Of a stretch of 38,308 bases of DNA, positions 1 to 8,433 are shown in pieces. Position numbers and translations under genes: made by a program. Within the stretch, counting starts at the first letter, position 1; each line of letters begins with the position of its first letter. The notes beneath the pieces are model-generated. The model was given only the letters and a program-made list of their open reading frames with translations. It did not search any database and was not told the origin of the DNA. The stretch comes from Eubacterium sp. (lineage in GTDB: Bacteria; Bacillota; Clostridia; Lachnospirales; Lachnospiraceae). The stretch spans positions 1-38,308 of the forward strand of contig JAAWJJ010000033.1 in NCBI GenBank assembly GCA_022796875.1. Reading direction: 5' to 3'.

Positions 1-155
1 AACGATACGTTCTGATAACACTTTTTATATCATCATATTGCAAAAGTATTGATAAAGCCGTTTTGTTAAAAAATGTGGAAACTGCCAACGATTTTCCCAT
101 ACCGTGAAAATCAACTGATTTTTAAGCGATTGCCCTGAGCGACAGAAATTAGCAG

Positions 156-184
156 TTGACAATTTACGCTGTCAGCACTACAAT
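156..184 (+). promoter_or_regulatory. Sigma-A-type promoter of the rib operon
   Basis: TTGACA at 156-161 and TACAAT at 179-184 are separated by exactly 17 bp, a near-consensus housekeeping promoter. Transcription would begin near 191, about 50 nt before the FMN riboswitch. The 155 bp upstream are AT-rich; I see no gene or clear terminator there. Confidence 0.8.
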
Positions 185-242
185 AAACAGTGTCTGGTAT
201 ACAAATATCAGGCAGTTGAAAAAGAATACAAAATAAAATATT

Positions 243-414
243 TTCTTCGGGGCAGGGTGATATGCAAAAGCATAAATTCCCGACCGGCGGTGATACTGCG
301 AATATTTTCTGGAAAAGATAAAGACGGAAAATAGCAGCAGATGAGTCCGCGAGCCGTCAACGGCAGGATCCGGTGTGAATCCGGAACCGACAGTATAGTC
401 TGGATGCGAGAAGA
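243..414 (+). promoter_or_regulatory. FMN riboswitch (RFN element)
   Basis: The conserved RFN blocks appear in order: CTTCGGGGCAGGGTG near 245, TTCCCGACCGGCGGTGA near 277-293, AGTCCGCGAGC near 343-353, GGATCCGGTGTGAATCCGG near 366-384, ACCGACAGTATAGTCTGGATG near 386-406, and a closing GAAGA that pairs with TCTTC at 244-248. RFN elements bind FMN and shut down riboflavin genes. Here the element lies between a strong promoter and an intrinsic terminator ahead of ribD, so the expected mechanism is premature termination when FMN is plentiful. The variable arm near 302-335 is rather long. Confidence 0.96.
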
Positions 415-440
415 GCAGATGTTGTAATTAGGAGATAACG

Positions 441-471
441 CCCTGAAAGTATAATGCTTTCGGGGTTTTTT
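441..471 (+). terminator. Riboswitch-controlled intrinsic terminator
   Basis: CCCTGAAAG at 441-449 pairs with CTTTCGGGG at 457-465 (9 bp with one T-G pair, 7-nt loop), followed by six T at 466-471. It lies between the FMN aptamer and the ribD ribosome site, as expected for the expression platform. Confidence 0.9.
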
Positions 472-497
472 ATTCCATTTAGGAAAGGGGTTGACTT

Positions 498-1592
498 ATG
501 CGGGCAAAAGAGAAATATATGCGCAGGGCCATTGAACTTGCCAGGCTGGGAACCGGTTATACATCTCCGAATCCATTAGTAGGATGTGTAATTGTAAAAG
601 AGGACAAAATACTTTCGGAAGGGTATCATGAGAAATACGGAGAATATCATGCAGAACGGAATGCAATACTGCGTAGTACAGAAGATGTGACGGGAGCCGA
701 TCTGTATGTAACATTAGAGCCGTGCTGCCATCAGGGAAAAACGCCGCCGTGCGCGGACATTATTATAAAGAGCGGGATCCGCAGGGTTTATATAGGAAGC
801 ATGGATCCTAATCCGCTGGTTGCCGGAAAAGGCGTCCGGATTTTAAAAGAGCACGGCATTGAAGTAAAAACAGGCGTTTTGGAAGAAGAGTGCCAAAAGC
901 TGAACGAAGTATTTTTTCACTATATAAAAACCGGACTGCCGTATGTGGTCATGAAATATGCGATGACGCTGGACGGAAAGATTGCCTGCCATACAGGAGA
1001 TTCCAAATGGGTGACCGGTGAGGAGGCACGCAGAAATGTTCAAATGCTGCGGAAGAAATATCAGGCGATTATGGTAGGAATCGGCACGGTGTTGAAGGAT
1101 GACCCGATGTTAAACTGCCGGATTGAAAAAGGCGTAGACCCGCTGCGTGTGATTTGTGACTCCCATTTGCGGATACCGTTGATGAGCGCCATTGTAAAGA
1201 GCGCTGCGGAAATTCCTACCGTGGTATTTGCGACGGACGATTCCCAAAGCGACAAAGCGAAACAGCTAGAGGCGGCAGGAGTGGAAGTCTGTTGGCAGAC
1301 GGGGCGTGACCGCGTCGATCTCGACGAACTTTTCAAAACGCTTGGAGAAAGAAAGATTGACAGCGTATTGGTGGAGGGTGGCGGAACTTTAAACGCATCG
1401 CTTTTGCAGGAGGGACTGGTCCATAAAGTGTACGCGTTTCTGGCGCCGAAATTAGTAGGCGGCGAGAAAGCGAAGGGGCCGGTTATGGGCAATGGGATTG
1501 CAAAAATGTGCGCTGCCATAGTATTAAAAGATACGCAGATCGAGCAGGTGGGCAGCGATTACTGCATTAGCGGATATATTTATAGTGAATAA
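498..1592 (+). CDS. ribD: Bifunctional riboflavin deaminase/reductase RibD
   Basis: Catalyses the second and third steps of riboflavin synthesis from GTP: deamination of the pyrimidine ring, then NADPH-dependent reduction of the ribosyl side chain. Of 364 residues, the N-terminal cytidine-deaminase-like domain (about 1-145) has the zinc site H51-A-E53 and the PC(x8)C motif with C76 and C85, spaced as in other RibD/RibG proteins. The C-terminal reductase domain (about 146-364) begins at MKYAMTLDGKIA and contains the DSKWVTGEEAR segment. The ATG follows AGGAAAGGGG at a normal distance and lies just after the riboswitch terminator. First gene of a ribD-ribE-ribBA-ribH operon, the same order as in Bacillus subtilis. 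Full length; nothing broken. Confidence 0.97.
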   Translation: MRAKEKYMRRAIELARLGTGYTSPNPLVGCVIVKEDKILSEGYHEKYGEYHAERNAILRSTEDVTGADLYVTLEPCCHQGKTPPCADIIIKSGIRRVYIGSMDPNPLVAGKGVRILKEHGIEVKTGVLEEECQKLNEVFFHYIKTGLPYVVMKYAMTLDGKIACHTGDSKWVTGEEARRNVQMLRKKYQAIMVGIGTVLKDDPMLNCRIEKGVDPLRVICDSHLRIPLMSAIVKSAAEIPTVVFATDDSQSDKAKQLEAAGVEVCWQTGRDRVDLDELFKTLGERKIDSVLVEGGGTLNASLLQEGLVHKVYAFLAPKLVGGEKAKGPVMGNGIAKMCAAIVLKDTQIEQVGSDYCISGYIYSE

Positions 1593-1701
1593 AAATAATA
1601 ATTTGTTATCCACTATAATTATAGATGCGCACGCCCGCATGGGGAATTTGCTGCATCGCAGCTGCGGACGGCGCAAAGTAAACGAAATAAATTCGTTTAC
1701 T
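1580..1701. repeat. Inverted repeats in the ribD-ribE spacer
   Basis: Two stem-loops lie between ribD and ribE. TATAGTGAATAA, overlapping the ribD stop region (about 1580-1591), pairs with TTATCCACTATA just downstream, with one mismatch. AGTAAACGAA at 1677-1686 pairs perfectly with TTCGTTTACT at 1692-1701 across a 5-nt loop. Neither is followed by a T run, so they are not classic terminators. A GC-rich stretch of different composition lies between them (1627-1675). Together they could be a small dispersed repeat or an mRNA-processing or stability element; I cannot tell which. Confidence 0.5.
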
Positions 1702-1729
1702 ATAAAATACCAGACAGAAAGGAGCAGTC

Positions 1730-2383
1730 ATGTTTACCGGAATTATAGAAGAGGTAGGAACGATCAAAGGGATCAAAAAAGGAGTCCGTTCCTGTATCCT
1801 GACAATAGGCGGAAAAAAAGTATTGGAAGGGACGAAAGTCGGGGACAGCATTGCCTTAAACGGCGTGTGCCTGACCGTTACGTCAATGTCCGGGGACAGT
1901 TACACGGCGGACGTTATGGCGGAAACGATGAACCGCAGTTCACTGGGAAAACTGAAAGCCGGAACGCCGGTCAATCTGGAAAGGGCTATGAGCGCGGAAG
2001 GCAGGTTCGGCGGGCATATTGTATCCGGACATATCGACGGCATCGGTACGGTCAGCGCGGTAGAGCCGGACGATAATGCAGTGTGGTATACGATTGAGGC
2101 GGACAGGGCGCTTTTGCGTTATATTGTGGAGAAAGGGTCGATCGCTATCGACGGCGTCAGTCTGACCGTGGCATATGTTGACAGCCATTGTTTTAAAGTA
2201 TCAATCATTCCGCATACGCAGAAAGAAACGAATTTGTATACGAAAACGCCAGGAACGATCGTGAATCTGGAATGCGATATTATCGGAAAATATGTCGAGA
2301 AACTCATGCAGCCGGAAGAAGATGCTGCGGAAGCGGAAAAAGCTGGTATTACAGAAGCGTTCTTAGCGGCAAACGGATTTTAG
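1730..2383 (+). CDS. ribE: Riboflavin synthase alpha chain
   Basis: Dismutates two 6,7-dimethyl-8-ribityllumazine molecules to give riboflavin, the last step of the pathway. The 217-residue protein starts with the signature MFTGIIEEVG and has the usual two tandem lumazine-binding domains: residues 1 to about 97, then a second starting at GGHIVSGHIDGIG. Length is typical of the family. The ATG follows AGAAAGGAGCAGTC, a good ribosome site. It lies 137 bp after ribD, across a spacer with two inverted repeats, and precedes ribBA. Confidence 0.97.
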   Translation: MFTGIIEEVGTIKGIKKGVRSCILTIGGKKVLEGTKVGDSIALNGVCLTVTSMSGDSYTADVMAETMNRSSLGKLKAGTPVNLERAMSAEGRFGGHIVSGHIDGIGTVSAVEPDDNAVWYTIEADRALLRYIVEKGSIAIDGVSLTVAYVDSHCFKVSIIPHTQKETNLYTKTPGTIVNLECDIIGKYVEKLMQPEEDAAEAEKAGITEAFLAANGF

Positions 2384-2449
2384 CAGTACACAAAACCGAC
2401 AGTATATAAAATAACAATAATATAAATATTGAGAGAGCGAGGGATAAAA

Positions 2450-3655
2450 TTGAAAGCAGAAATATCACCGATTGAAGTAGCGTTGGAAGATTTAAGACAG
2501 GGAAAATTAATTTTAGTAACAGACGATCCGGACAGGGAGAACGAAGGGGACCTGATCTGTGCAGCGGAATTTGCCACGCCGGAGAATGTGAATTTTATGG
2601 CGTGTTATGCCAAAGGACTGATCTGCATGCCGATGAGCGGAGAATTTTGCGACCGCCTGCAGCTTGACCAGATGGTAAAAGTCAATACGGACAATCATAC
2701 GACGGCGTTTACGGTATCCATCGACCATGTGGAAACGACAACAGGGATTTCCGCATATGAGCGTTCGGTAACGGCGTTAAAAGTAGTGGAGGACGGAGCC
2801 AAACCGGAGGATTTCAGACGTCCGGGACATATGTTTCCGCTGCGCGCCAGGGAGGGCGGCGTACTGAAACGTATCGGCCATACGGAAGCTACGGTAGATT
2901 TTGTAAAACTGGCGGGATTAAAAGAATGTGGTTTGTGCTGTGAAATTATGCGGGACGACGGCACAATGATGCGTACGAAAGAGTTATTGGAGTTTGCAGG
3001 GGAACACGGTATTCACGTTTTTACCATTGCTGATCTGGTGAAATACCGCCTGAAGAGCGAAACGCTCGTGCAGAGAGAAGCGGAAGCCAAATTGCCGACA
3101 GAATACGGAGAATTTAAAATATACGGTTACCGCAATAAACTGAACAACGAACACCATGTGATTTTGACAATGGGAGATGTGGCAGACGGAGAACCGGTAT
3201 TGTGCCGTGTCCATTCCGAATGTCTGACAGGAGATGTGTTCCATTCCGCAAGATGCGACTGCGGGGAACAGTTGGAACAGGCCTTGAAAATGATCGGCAA
3301 AGAGGGCCGTGGAGCGCTGCTTTACATGCGTCAGGAGGGCCGCGGAATCGGACTGATCAATAAACTGAAAGCTTATGAACTGCAGGAACAGGGATTTGAT
3401 ACGGTAGAAGCCAATATAAAACTGGGATTTCCGCCTGATCTGCGGGATTATGGAATCGGGGCGCTGATCCTGCACGATATGGGTATTAAACGGCTCCGCC
3501 TGATGACAAATAACCCGGCGAAGATATCCGGGTTGTCGGGATATGGGATCACGATTGAGGAGCGTGTGCCGATCCAGATCAAAGCACAGAAATTTGATGA
3601 GTTTTACTTAAAAACAAAGCAGAATAAGATGCATCATATGACGGATTACAATTAA
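2450..3655 (+). CDS. ribBA: Fused DHBP synthase / GTP cyclohydrolase II
   Basis: Makes both precursors of the pathway: 3,4-dihydroxy-2-butanone 4-phosphate from ribulose 5-phosphate (RibB half) and the pyrimidine from GTP (RibA half). The RibB half (about 1-200) shows [19 protein letters not shown] and TEATVDF. The RibA half has zinc ligands C258, C269 and C271 with the same spacing as E. coli RibA (54/65/67), plus the RQEGRGIGL segment. I start at TTG 2450 because GAGGGA at 2439-2444 is correctly placed for it; an in-frame TTG at 2429 would add seven residues but has no ribosome site. That gives 401 residues, normal for RibBA. Third gene of the operon. Confidence 0.96.
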   Translation: MKAEISPIEVALEDLRQGKLILVTDDPDRENEGDLICAAEFATPENVNFMACYAKGLICMPMSGEFCDRLQLDQMVKVNTDNHTTAFTVSIDHVETTTGISAYERSVTALKVVEDGAKPEDFRRPGHMFPLRAREGGVLKRIGHTEATVDFVKLAGLKECGLCCEIMRDDGTMMRTKELLEFAGEHGIHVFTIADLVKYRLKSETLVQREAEAKLPTEYGEFKIYGYRNKLNNEHHVILTMGDVADGEPVLCRVHSECLTGDVFHSARCDCGEQLEQALKMIGKEGRGALLYMRQEGRGIGLINKLKAYELQEQGFDTVEANIKLGFPPDLRDYGIGALILHDMGIKRLRLMTNNPAKISGLSGYGITIEERVPIQIKAQKFDEFYLKTKQNKMHHMTDYN

Positions 3656-3775
3656 ATTACTTTATAAAAAATTATTTTAATTTCGTATGGCAGATTTTCA
3701 TAAAAATTAATCATAAGTAATAACAAATCATAAGTAAATTCCAAAATTCAAAACGGAAAACGGAGGAAAACTAAA

Positions 3776-4246
3776 ATGAGGAAATTAGAAGGAAACATAA
3801 TCGGAAAAGGAATGAAGATTGGTATCGTTGCAGCCAGATTTAATGAATTTATTGTTTCAAAACTGGTAAGCGGCGCGGAAGACGGTCTCGTTCGCCATGG
3901 CGTGGATACTGACGATATCGATCTGGCATGGGTGCCTGGCGCATTTGAACTTCCGTTAGCGGCAAAGAAAATGGCGGTAAGCGGCAAATATGATGCGGTT
4001 ATCGTTTTGGGAACCGTGATCCGCGGCGCAACCAGCCACTATGACCTGGTATGCAATGAAGCCAGCAAAGGCGTGGCGGCCGTAGGACTGGAAACCGGCG
4101 TTCCGACGCTGTTTGGTATCGTTACGACGGACAATATCGAGCAGGCGATTGAAAGGGCAGGAACAAAAGCAGGAAATAAAGGTTATGACTGCGCCTGCTC
4201 CGCAATTGAAATGGTCAACCTGTTTAAAAATTTTGCTACTTCATAA
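3776..4246 (+). CDS. ribH: 6,7-dimethyl-8-ribityllumazine synthase
   Basis: Condenses the RibA-D pyrimidine with DHBP to give lumazine, the substrate of RibE; such proteins usually form 60-mer icosahedral shells. The 156-residue sequence has [28 protein letters not shown] and [11 protein letters not shown], all family signatures, with catalytic-site histidine in TSHYD. The ATG follows GGAGGAAAACTAAA. It is last in the operon, after a 120-bp AT-rich spacer that contains a short direct repeat (AATCATAAGTAA twice, near 3708 and 3726). Its final 64 bp lie inside the convergent HAD gene, so no terminator can separate the two. The protein is full length. Confidence 0.96.
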   Translation: MRKLEGNIIGKGMKIGIVAARFNEFIVSKLVSGAEDGLVRHGVDTDDIDLAWVPGAFELPLAAKKMAVSGKYDAVIVLGTVIRGATSHYDLVCNEASKGVAAVGLETGVPTLFGIVTTDNIEQAIERAGTKAGNKGYDCACSAIEMVNLFKNFATS

Positions 4247-4869
4247 GCATCCGGAGCGGTAAGCAGAGTCTGAGCTGCAAGTTCCTGTGACGGCTGTTTC
4301 ATATCCGGGATGGCAATCACGGGAATACCGCCCGTAAGCGCGGCCAGAATACCCGCTTCGGAATCTTCCAGTACCAGTGCTTTCTGCGGCGGAACCTGAT
4401 AGGCGGCGCAGGCAGCCAGGAAAATGTCCGGCGCCGGTTTCGAGCGTTTGACACTTTCGCCGCCGAAAATACCGATAAAATATTTCCGGATACCGGCTAA
4501 CACCATATATTCTGTAACGATCGCCTGCGGAGAAGAAGAAGCGACACAGCAGGCGATTTTTTGTTTTTCCAAAAATTGCAGCAGTTCTTTTATGCCAGGT
4601 TTGATCACAAGTCCGCCGTCAGCGGCGATTTTATTGACACGGCCGCGCGTCAGTGCGCTGATTTCTGCAAAAGGATAATCTTTACCATACATTTCCTGCA
4701 TTAACCTTTCTGCGTCATTCCGGGCGATACCGATCGTCCGCACATAGTTTTCCCTTGTCAGGCGGTAACCGTACGTTTCCATTACTTTCCCAAGTTCCTG
4801 GGAAAATAACTCTTCCGTATCGAAAATAAGGCCGTCCATATCAAAAATTACAAGTTCCGGTAAATTCAT
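4183..4869 (-). CDS. HAD-superfamily subfamily IA phosphatase / phosphoglucomutase-like
   Basis: A soluble haloacid-dehalogenase-type phosphatase of 228 residues; the substrate cannot be read from the sequence. Motif I is [11 protein letters not shown] with nucleophile D10 and general acid D12, motif II is the VASSSP serine, motif III the lysine in RSKPAPD, motif [10 protein letters not shown]. DMDGxxxDTE with a helical cap resembles beta-phosphoglucomutase and YcjU/YniC-like enzymes. Its ribosome site GGGAGGA is 14 bp downstream of the plsC stop, so the two are very likely co-transcribed. The C-terminal 20 or so residues (about 208-228) are encoded opposite the ribH 3' end; the tail after FLNRL looks like an extension. 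Confidence 0.9.
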   Translation of the reverse strand: MNLPELVIFDMDGLIFDTEELFSQELGKVMETYGYRLTRENYVRTIGIARNDAERLMQEMYGKDYPFAEISALTRGRVNKIAADGGLVIKPGIKELLQFLEKQKIACCVASSSPQAIVTEYMVLAGIRKYFIGIFGGESVKRSKPAPDIFLAACAAYQVPPQKALVLEDSEAGILAALTGGIPVIAIPDMKQPSQELAAQTLLTAPDAYEVAKFLNRLTISIAEQAQS

Positions 4870-4883
4870 AATTGAGTCCTCCC

Positions 4884-5639
4884 TCAGAACGCATCTTTTT
4901 CGGAAACCAGAGGAGCATTTTTGAGCAGCATTTCTTCTATTTTGTGCTGTGTATAGGAACCCAGATGTTTTTTTTCTTCTTTGGAAAGTTCATCGACCAA
5001 AATCGGGCTTCCATATTCTATAATCACTTTGCATGGCCGGGCGTGAGGCAGATGGTTTTCAAAAATTTCTCTTGTATTGGTGAGCGCAACGGGAATAATC
5101 GGCGCTCCTGCTTTTTCCGCCATTTTCAAGCTCCCCTCCTTAAACGGGAGGACGAGGGGCTGTTCTTCTTTGTTGCGAGTCCCTTCCGGAAAAATAAAAA
5201 TGGAAACGCCCTTTTTCAGATACTCCACACCCTGCAAAACGCATTTTAACGCAGCGCGCACATCATCCCTGCTCATAAAAAGACAATACAGACGTTTCAT
5301 CCAGTTGCTCAGCAACGGGATTCTTTCAATATTGTCTTTTGCCACAAATCCGGTCAGACCCGGCGTCCTGGAATATGTCAGCAAGATATCAAACCAGCTT
5401 CGATGGTTGGCTGCGTATAAGACGGCCGTATCTTTTGGTACATTTTCCTCTCCGATAATTACGGTGCGGACACCGCAAATGCCGCAGATGACACGGAAAG
5501 CCCACTGGACAAGCCGGAGGCACCGCAGGTCGGATGCCGGTTTGTTGATTTTGGCAAACATCCATTCAAAAAATAAAACCGGAATAGAAAGAATCAGGTA
5601 AAGCACTGCGAATATGAAACAGGCAATTGTTCTTATCAT
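4884..5639 (-). CDS. plsC: 1-acyl-sn-glycerol-3-phosphate acyltransferase (PlsC family)
   Basis: Adds the second acyl chain to lysophosphatidate to form phosphatidic acid at the membrane. The 251-residue protein has a hydrophobic N-terminal anchor (about residues 5-26), the catalytic NH(x4)D motif as NHRSWFD (H79, D84), the glycerophosphate-binding FPEGTR at 150-155, and the late APIIPVALTN block. These are the standard PlsC motifs in standard order. The ATG follows GTGAGGTTACATT. It heads the plsC-HAD minus-strand pair, divergent from the lipoprotein gene. Confidence 0.93.
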   Translation of the reverse strand: MIRTIACFIFAVLYLILSIPVLFFEWMFAKINKPASDLRCLRLVQWAFRVICGICGVRTVIIGEENVPKDTAVLYAANHRSWFDILLTYSRTPGLTGFVAKDNIERIPLLSNWMKRLYCLFMSRDDVRAALKCVLQGVEYLKKGVSIFIFPEGTRNKEEQPLVLPFKEGSLKMAEKAGAPIIPVALTNTREIFENHLPHARPCKVIIEYGSPILVDELSKEEKKHLGSYTQHKIEEMLLKNAPLVSEKDAF

Positions 5640-5678
5640 AATGTAACCTCACAGAATTTTAATAAAATGACAAACCCC

Positions 5679-5707
5679 ATTATACAGGGAAAAAGAAAGG
5701 AATACAA
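5679..5707 (-). promoter_or_regulatory. Probable promoter of plsC-HAD
   Basis: On the minus strand, TTGTAT (5707-5702) and TATAAT (5684-5679) are separated by 17 bp, about 40 bp before the plsC ATG. On the plus strand of the same 144-bp divergent spacer, TTGATT (5721-5726) and GATAAT (5744-5749), also 17 bp apart, are a weaker candidate for the lipoprotein gene. Confidence 0.6.
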
Positions 5708-5783
5708 GACCTGTCATATTTTGATTTTGAGCAGCATAAAATAGATAATAATAGATTGGACAAAACAGGCAGGGCGCGGTATT

Positions 5784-6194
5784 ATGAAAAAAGCAGCTAT
5801 CATTTGGATTGTTACTATAATGACAGTATCATGCCTGCTGACGGGATGTAGGCAGCAGAGCATGGAAGAGGCGGGGAAACCGTTGGAATACACAGTTGTG
5901 GAACCAGATGAAGTGCCTGCAGAACTGCAGGCAAAAATGGAAGAGAGCAAAGAGGCTGGTTTTAAACTTACTTATCGTACGCAGGAGAGCCTTTATATTG
6001 CGGAAGGGTACGGAAAACAGCCTACCGGCGGTTATTCGGTGGCGGTCAGAAAGCTGATGCTAAACGACAGCGCAATTGATTTTGAAACCGAAATGATCGG
6101 TCCGCAGAGCGGAGAAAAAGTATCAAAAGAACCGTCATATCCATATATAGTAGTGAAAACCGAGTATCGGGAACAAAATGTAGTATTTAAATAA
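5784..6194 (+). CDS. Lipoprotein with PrcB C-terminal-like domain
   Basis: A 136-residue secreted lipoprotein. Residues 1-22 form a type II signal peptide ending in the lipobox LLTG-C22. The C-terminal half has GKQPTGGYSV, an acidic stretch, GPQSGEKV and YPYIVVK, the pattern I associate with the PrcB_C domain (named after a subunit of a Treponema protease complex). Its function in Firmicutes is not established, so I claim only an outer-face lipoprotein of this type. It is a single gene between divergent plsC and the veg promoter. No strong terminator follows; the next promoter starts within 12 bp of its stop. Confidence 0.75.
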   Translation: MKKAAIIWIVTIMTVSCLLTGCRQQSMEEAGKPLEYTVVEPDEVPAELQAKMEESKEAGFKLTYRTQESLYIAEGYGKQPTGGYSVAVRKLMLNDSAIDFETEMIGPQSGEKVSKEPSYPYIVVKTEYREQNVVFK

Positions 6195-6205
6195 AAATTA
6201 AGTGC

Positions 6206-6234
6206 TTGACATTGCCTTATTAGTGTGCTAAAGT
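6206..6234 (+). promoter_or_regulatory. Sigma-A-type promoter of veg
   Basis: TTGACA (6206-6211), 17-bp spacer, TAAAGT (6229-6234). Predicted transcription start is near 6241, which rules out the upstream in-frame ATG at 6241 as the veg start and supports ATG 6271. Confidence 0.75.
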
Positions 6235-6270
6235 AGAACAATGTATTGGCTGGATAAGGAGGTAATAACA

Positions 6271-6513
6271 ATGTCAAACTTAGATTTTAACAAAGTGCGT
6301 GCTTCAATACGTTGTCAGTTAGGCAGCCATGTAATGATTAAACAGGATAGAGGAAGGAATCGCGTAGAGGTGCAGAAAGGCGTGATATATAAAGCGTATC
6401 CAAGCGTGTTTACAGTGCTGGTCAATGATGAAAGAGAAAATAATCCGCCGCAGTTATTATCATTTAGCTATACGGATGTCATAACAAAAGATATTAGAAT
6501 GAAATTGTGTTAA
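6271..6513 (+). CDS. veg: Veg family protein
   Basis: A small soluble protein of 80 residues matching the Veg (DUF1021) family: N-terminal region VRASIRCQLGSHV, the basic DRGRNRVEVQKGV core, and the YPSVFTVLV and SFSYTDV strands. In Bacillus subtilis, Veg stimulates biofilm matrix gene expression; whether that holds here is unknown. ATG 6271 is chosen because AAGGAGG ends 8 bp before it; the ATG at 6241 would lie at the predicted transcription start. It has its own near-consensus promoter and is followed by the hairpin that covers the sipL ribosome site. Confidence 0.93.
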   Translation: MSNLDFNKVRASIRCQLGSHVMIKQDRGRNRVEVQKGVIYKAYPSVFTVLVNDERENNPPQLLSFSYTDVITKDIRMKLC

Positions 6514-6533
6514 ATTATTGAAATAGGAATAAC

Positions 6534-6581
6534 ATCCCCCTGTCTGAAATAGAATGGAATAGAGAATTCAGGCAGGGGGAT
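6534..6581 (+). promoter_or_regulatory. 15-bp hairpin covering the sipL ribosome-binding site
   Basis: Bases 6534-6548 pair with 6567-6581 over 15 consecutive positions (one T-G pair), leaving an 18-nt loop. The right arm contains AGGGGGA (6574-6580), the only good Shine-Dalgarno for the ATG at 6588. No T run follows; the next bases are TATTATTATG. It could therefore be a translation-blocking structure on messages reading through from veg, and at best a weak terminator. A transcript starting in the loop would leave the site free. Confidence 0.7.
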
Positions 6582-6587
6582 ATTATT

Positions 6588-8156
6588 ATGCAGTTGGAAA
6601 AAAAATATATACATAAAAACAGCCAGAAAGCGGATGCCGCAGTACAGATGACGTTGGATGATGATTACAACATACCGGATTACCGGGCGGATGCAGTAAA
6701 AATCATCCAAAGCCGGGGAAGAGTCATGTTAGACGATGTCAAAGCCATGAACGGCCATGTTGCCCTGAAAGGGAAAATGCAGTTCTGGATTTTGTATCAG
6801 ACTGATGAGATCGAGTCGAAAATAAGCTGTCTGAAAGGCGAGATTCCGATCCAGGAAACCGTTGTGGCAGACCAGGCGAACGAGTACGATAAAGTAAAAG
6901 TGCAGGCAAAGCTGGAAGACCTGTCCATCAGTATGATCAACAGCCGCAAGATCAGCATCAAGGCCTGGATTATGCTGAATGTGACGATAGAAGATATCGA
7001 AGATGAAGAAGTGGTGATTGCAGCAGAAGGAGAAGAAAGCGGACGGATACAGGTACGCAGGCAGGGAATCGACGTGCTGCAGCTTGTATTTCAGAATAAA
7101 GATACCGTACGTATCCGTGAAGACATAGAACTGCCGTCCGGAAAAGAAAACATTCAGGAAATATTGTGGTGGAACGTTCAGGAAAACAGCATGGTGATGC
7201 AGTTGAAAGAAAACCGCCTGGAAGTAAACGGGCAGCTGCAGGTATTTGTGTTGTACTATACGCAGGAGCAAAACCAGAAACTGGAATGGTATGAAAAAAA
7301 CGTTTCGTTTTCCGGCTCTCTGGATATCAACGGGGCGAATGAAGAGATGATCTCTTCCGTGAAAGCCCGGCTGGCTAATGTGGATCTGGAAACGAAAGCC
7401 GATCTGGACGGGGAAGACCGTGTGCTGCATATGGAAGCGGTACTGGAATTTGACCTGCATTTGTATGAAGAAGAAAAACTCATGATATTAGACGACGTGT
7501 ATGCGCTGGACTGCCATCTGATTCCGGAATATGAACAGGCAGAATTTATGACGCTTCTTGCGAAAAATATGACGCGCGCAACAATACAGGAGCAAATCGC
7601 GCTCGAAGCGCAGCAGGAATCCGTTCTGCAGGTCTGCGACGTCCAGGGGGATATTATTGTAGAACGGGAAGAGATCGTGGAAGACGGCGTGCTGGCAGAA
7701 GGGGTATTTTCTCTGCAGGTACTTTATATTACCGCGAAAGACGAATCGCCGTTAGGCAGCGTCAATGCAACGTTCCCGTTCCATCAGGTCATCGAAGCAC
7801 GGGGGATAGGCCCGCAAAGCATGTATGAACTGGATGCAAGGCAAAGCCAGATCAGTCTGACAATCACGGACAGCCGCCAGATAGAAGTAAAGGCTGTGAT
7901 TGAGTTTGAGTTTATCGGTTTTGACAAAGCCCGGTTTTCCAGAATAAAAAGCGTTTCGGAAGAGCCGCTGGATCTGGAACTGCTGCAGAGAAAACCAGGC
8001 ATCGTTGGACTGATCGCTACGGAAGAAGATTCCTTATGGAATATTGCCAAACAATATCATACGACGCAGGAGGCGCTGATGGAAATGAATCAAATGACGG
8101 ACAGCACGCTCCATAAAGGACAGAAGATTATGATCGTGAAAAGTATTGTGCAGTAA
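6588..8156 (+). CDS. sipL: SPOCS (DUF3794) and LysM protein, SipL-like spore coat morphogenetic protein
   Basis: A 522-residue protein with three SPOCS/DUF3794-type beta-rich units (about residues 35-130, 180-295 and 335-445) and a C-terminal LysM domain (about 473-520; DSLWNIAKQYHTT...LHKGQKIMIV). This is the architecture of SipL of Clostridioides difficile, which uses its LysM domain to bind SpoIVA and anchor the coat to the forespore. No signal peptide, consistent with action in the mother cell. The ATG at 6588 is preceded by AGGGGGA at 8 bp, held in a hairpin. I saw no clear housekeeping promoter between veg and this gene; a sporulation sigma factor is likely but not demonstrated. An intrinsic terminator follows. 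Confidence 0.85.
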   Translation: MQLEKKYIHKNSQKADAAVQMTLDDDYNIPDYRADAVKIIQSRGRVMLDDVKAMNGHVALKGKMQFWILYQTDEIESKISCLKGEIPIQETVVADQANEYDKVKVQAKLEDLSISMINSRKISIKAWIMLNVTIEDIEDEEVVIAAEGEESGRIQVRRQGIDVLQLVFQNKDTVRIREDIELPSGKENIQEILWWNVQENSMVMQLKENRLEVNGQLQVFVLYYTQEQNQKLEWYEKNVSFSGSLDINGANEEMISSVKARLANVDLETKADLDGEDRVLHMEAVLEFDLHLYEEEKLMILDDVYALDCHLIPEYEQAEFMTLLAKNMTRATIQEQIALEAQQESVLQVCDVQGDIIVEREEIVEDGVLAEGVFSLQVLYITAKDESPLGSVNATFPFHQVIEARGIGPQSMYELDARQSQISLTITDSRQIEVKAVIEFEFIGFDKARFSRIKSVSEEPLDLELLQRKPGIVGLIATEEDSLWNIAKQYHTTQEALMEMNQMTDSTLHKGQKIMIVKSIVQ

Positions 8157-8167
8157 TATTATATTTT

Positions 8168-8224
8168 GAAAGGCATATGCAAAGCTGATTGCAATATCAG
8201 GCAGCACATGCCTTTTCTTTTTTT
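8168..8224 (+). terminator. Intrinsic terminator after sipL
   Basis: AAAGGCAT (8169-8176) pairs with ATGCCTTT (8208-8215), extended by TGC/GCA and an inner CTGAT/ATCAG stem (8185-8189/8196-8200). A T-rich tract from 8213 follows. It is 11 bp after the sipL stop. Confidence 0.85.
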
Positions 8225-8433
8225 CTGCTTTTCACGGAGCAGGAGAGTCACTGGCAGTTTAGTCATTTATTACAGAACTGCTTTGTTCATAATCTATGAA
8301 GTATGGTGATATAAAAAATATTATCAGAACATTTACTGCATGGTTCCGGACGACAAACGGCGCAAAACATGCTGTTTCAGCCTGTTCCGTCAAATGGAGG
8401 CTCTAATCCCGCCGGGATATTGTACGGCTTCTG

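Noticed and set aside
1585-2076. 163-codon plus-strand ORF overlapping ribE
   Set aside because: It is in a different frame from ribE, highly charged and domain-free, and overlaps a clear gene.
2984-3475. 163-codon minus-strand ORF within ribBA
   Set aside because: Antisense shadow of a fully conserved ribBA; no recognisable motif.
6241-6270. Upstream ATG start for veg
   Set aside because: It would sit at the predicted transcription start and lacks a ribosome site; ATG 6271 has AAGGAGG.
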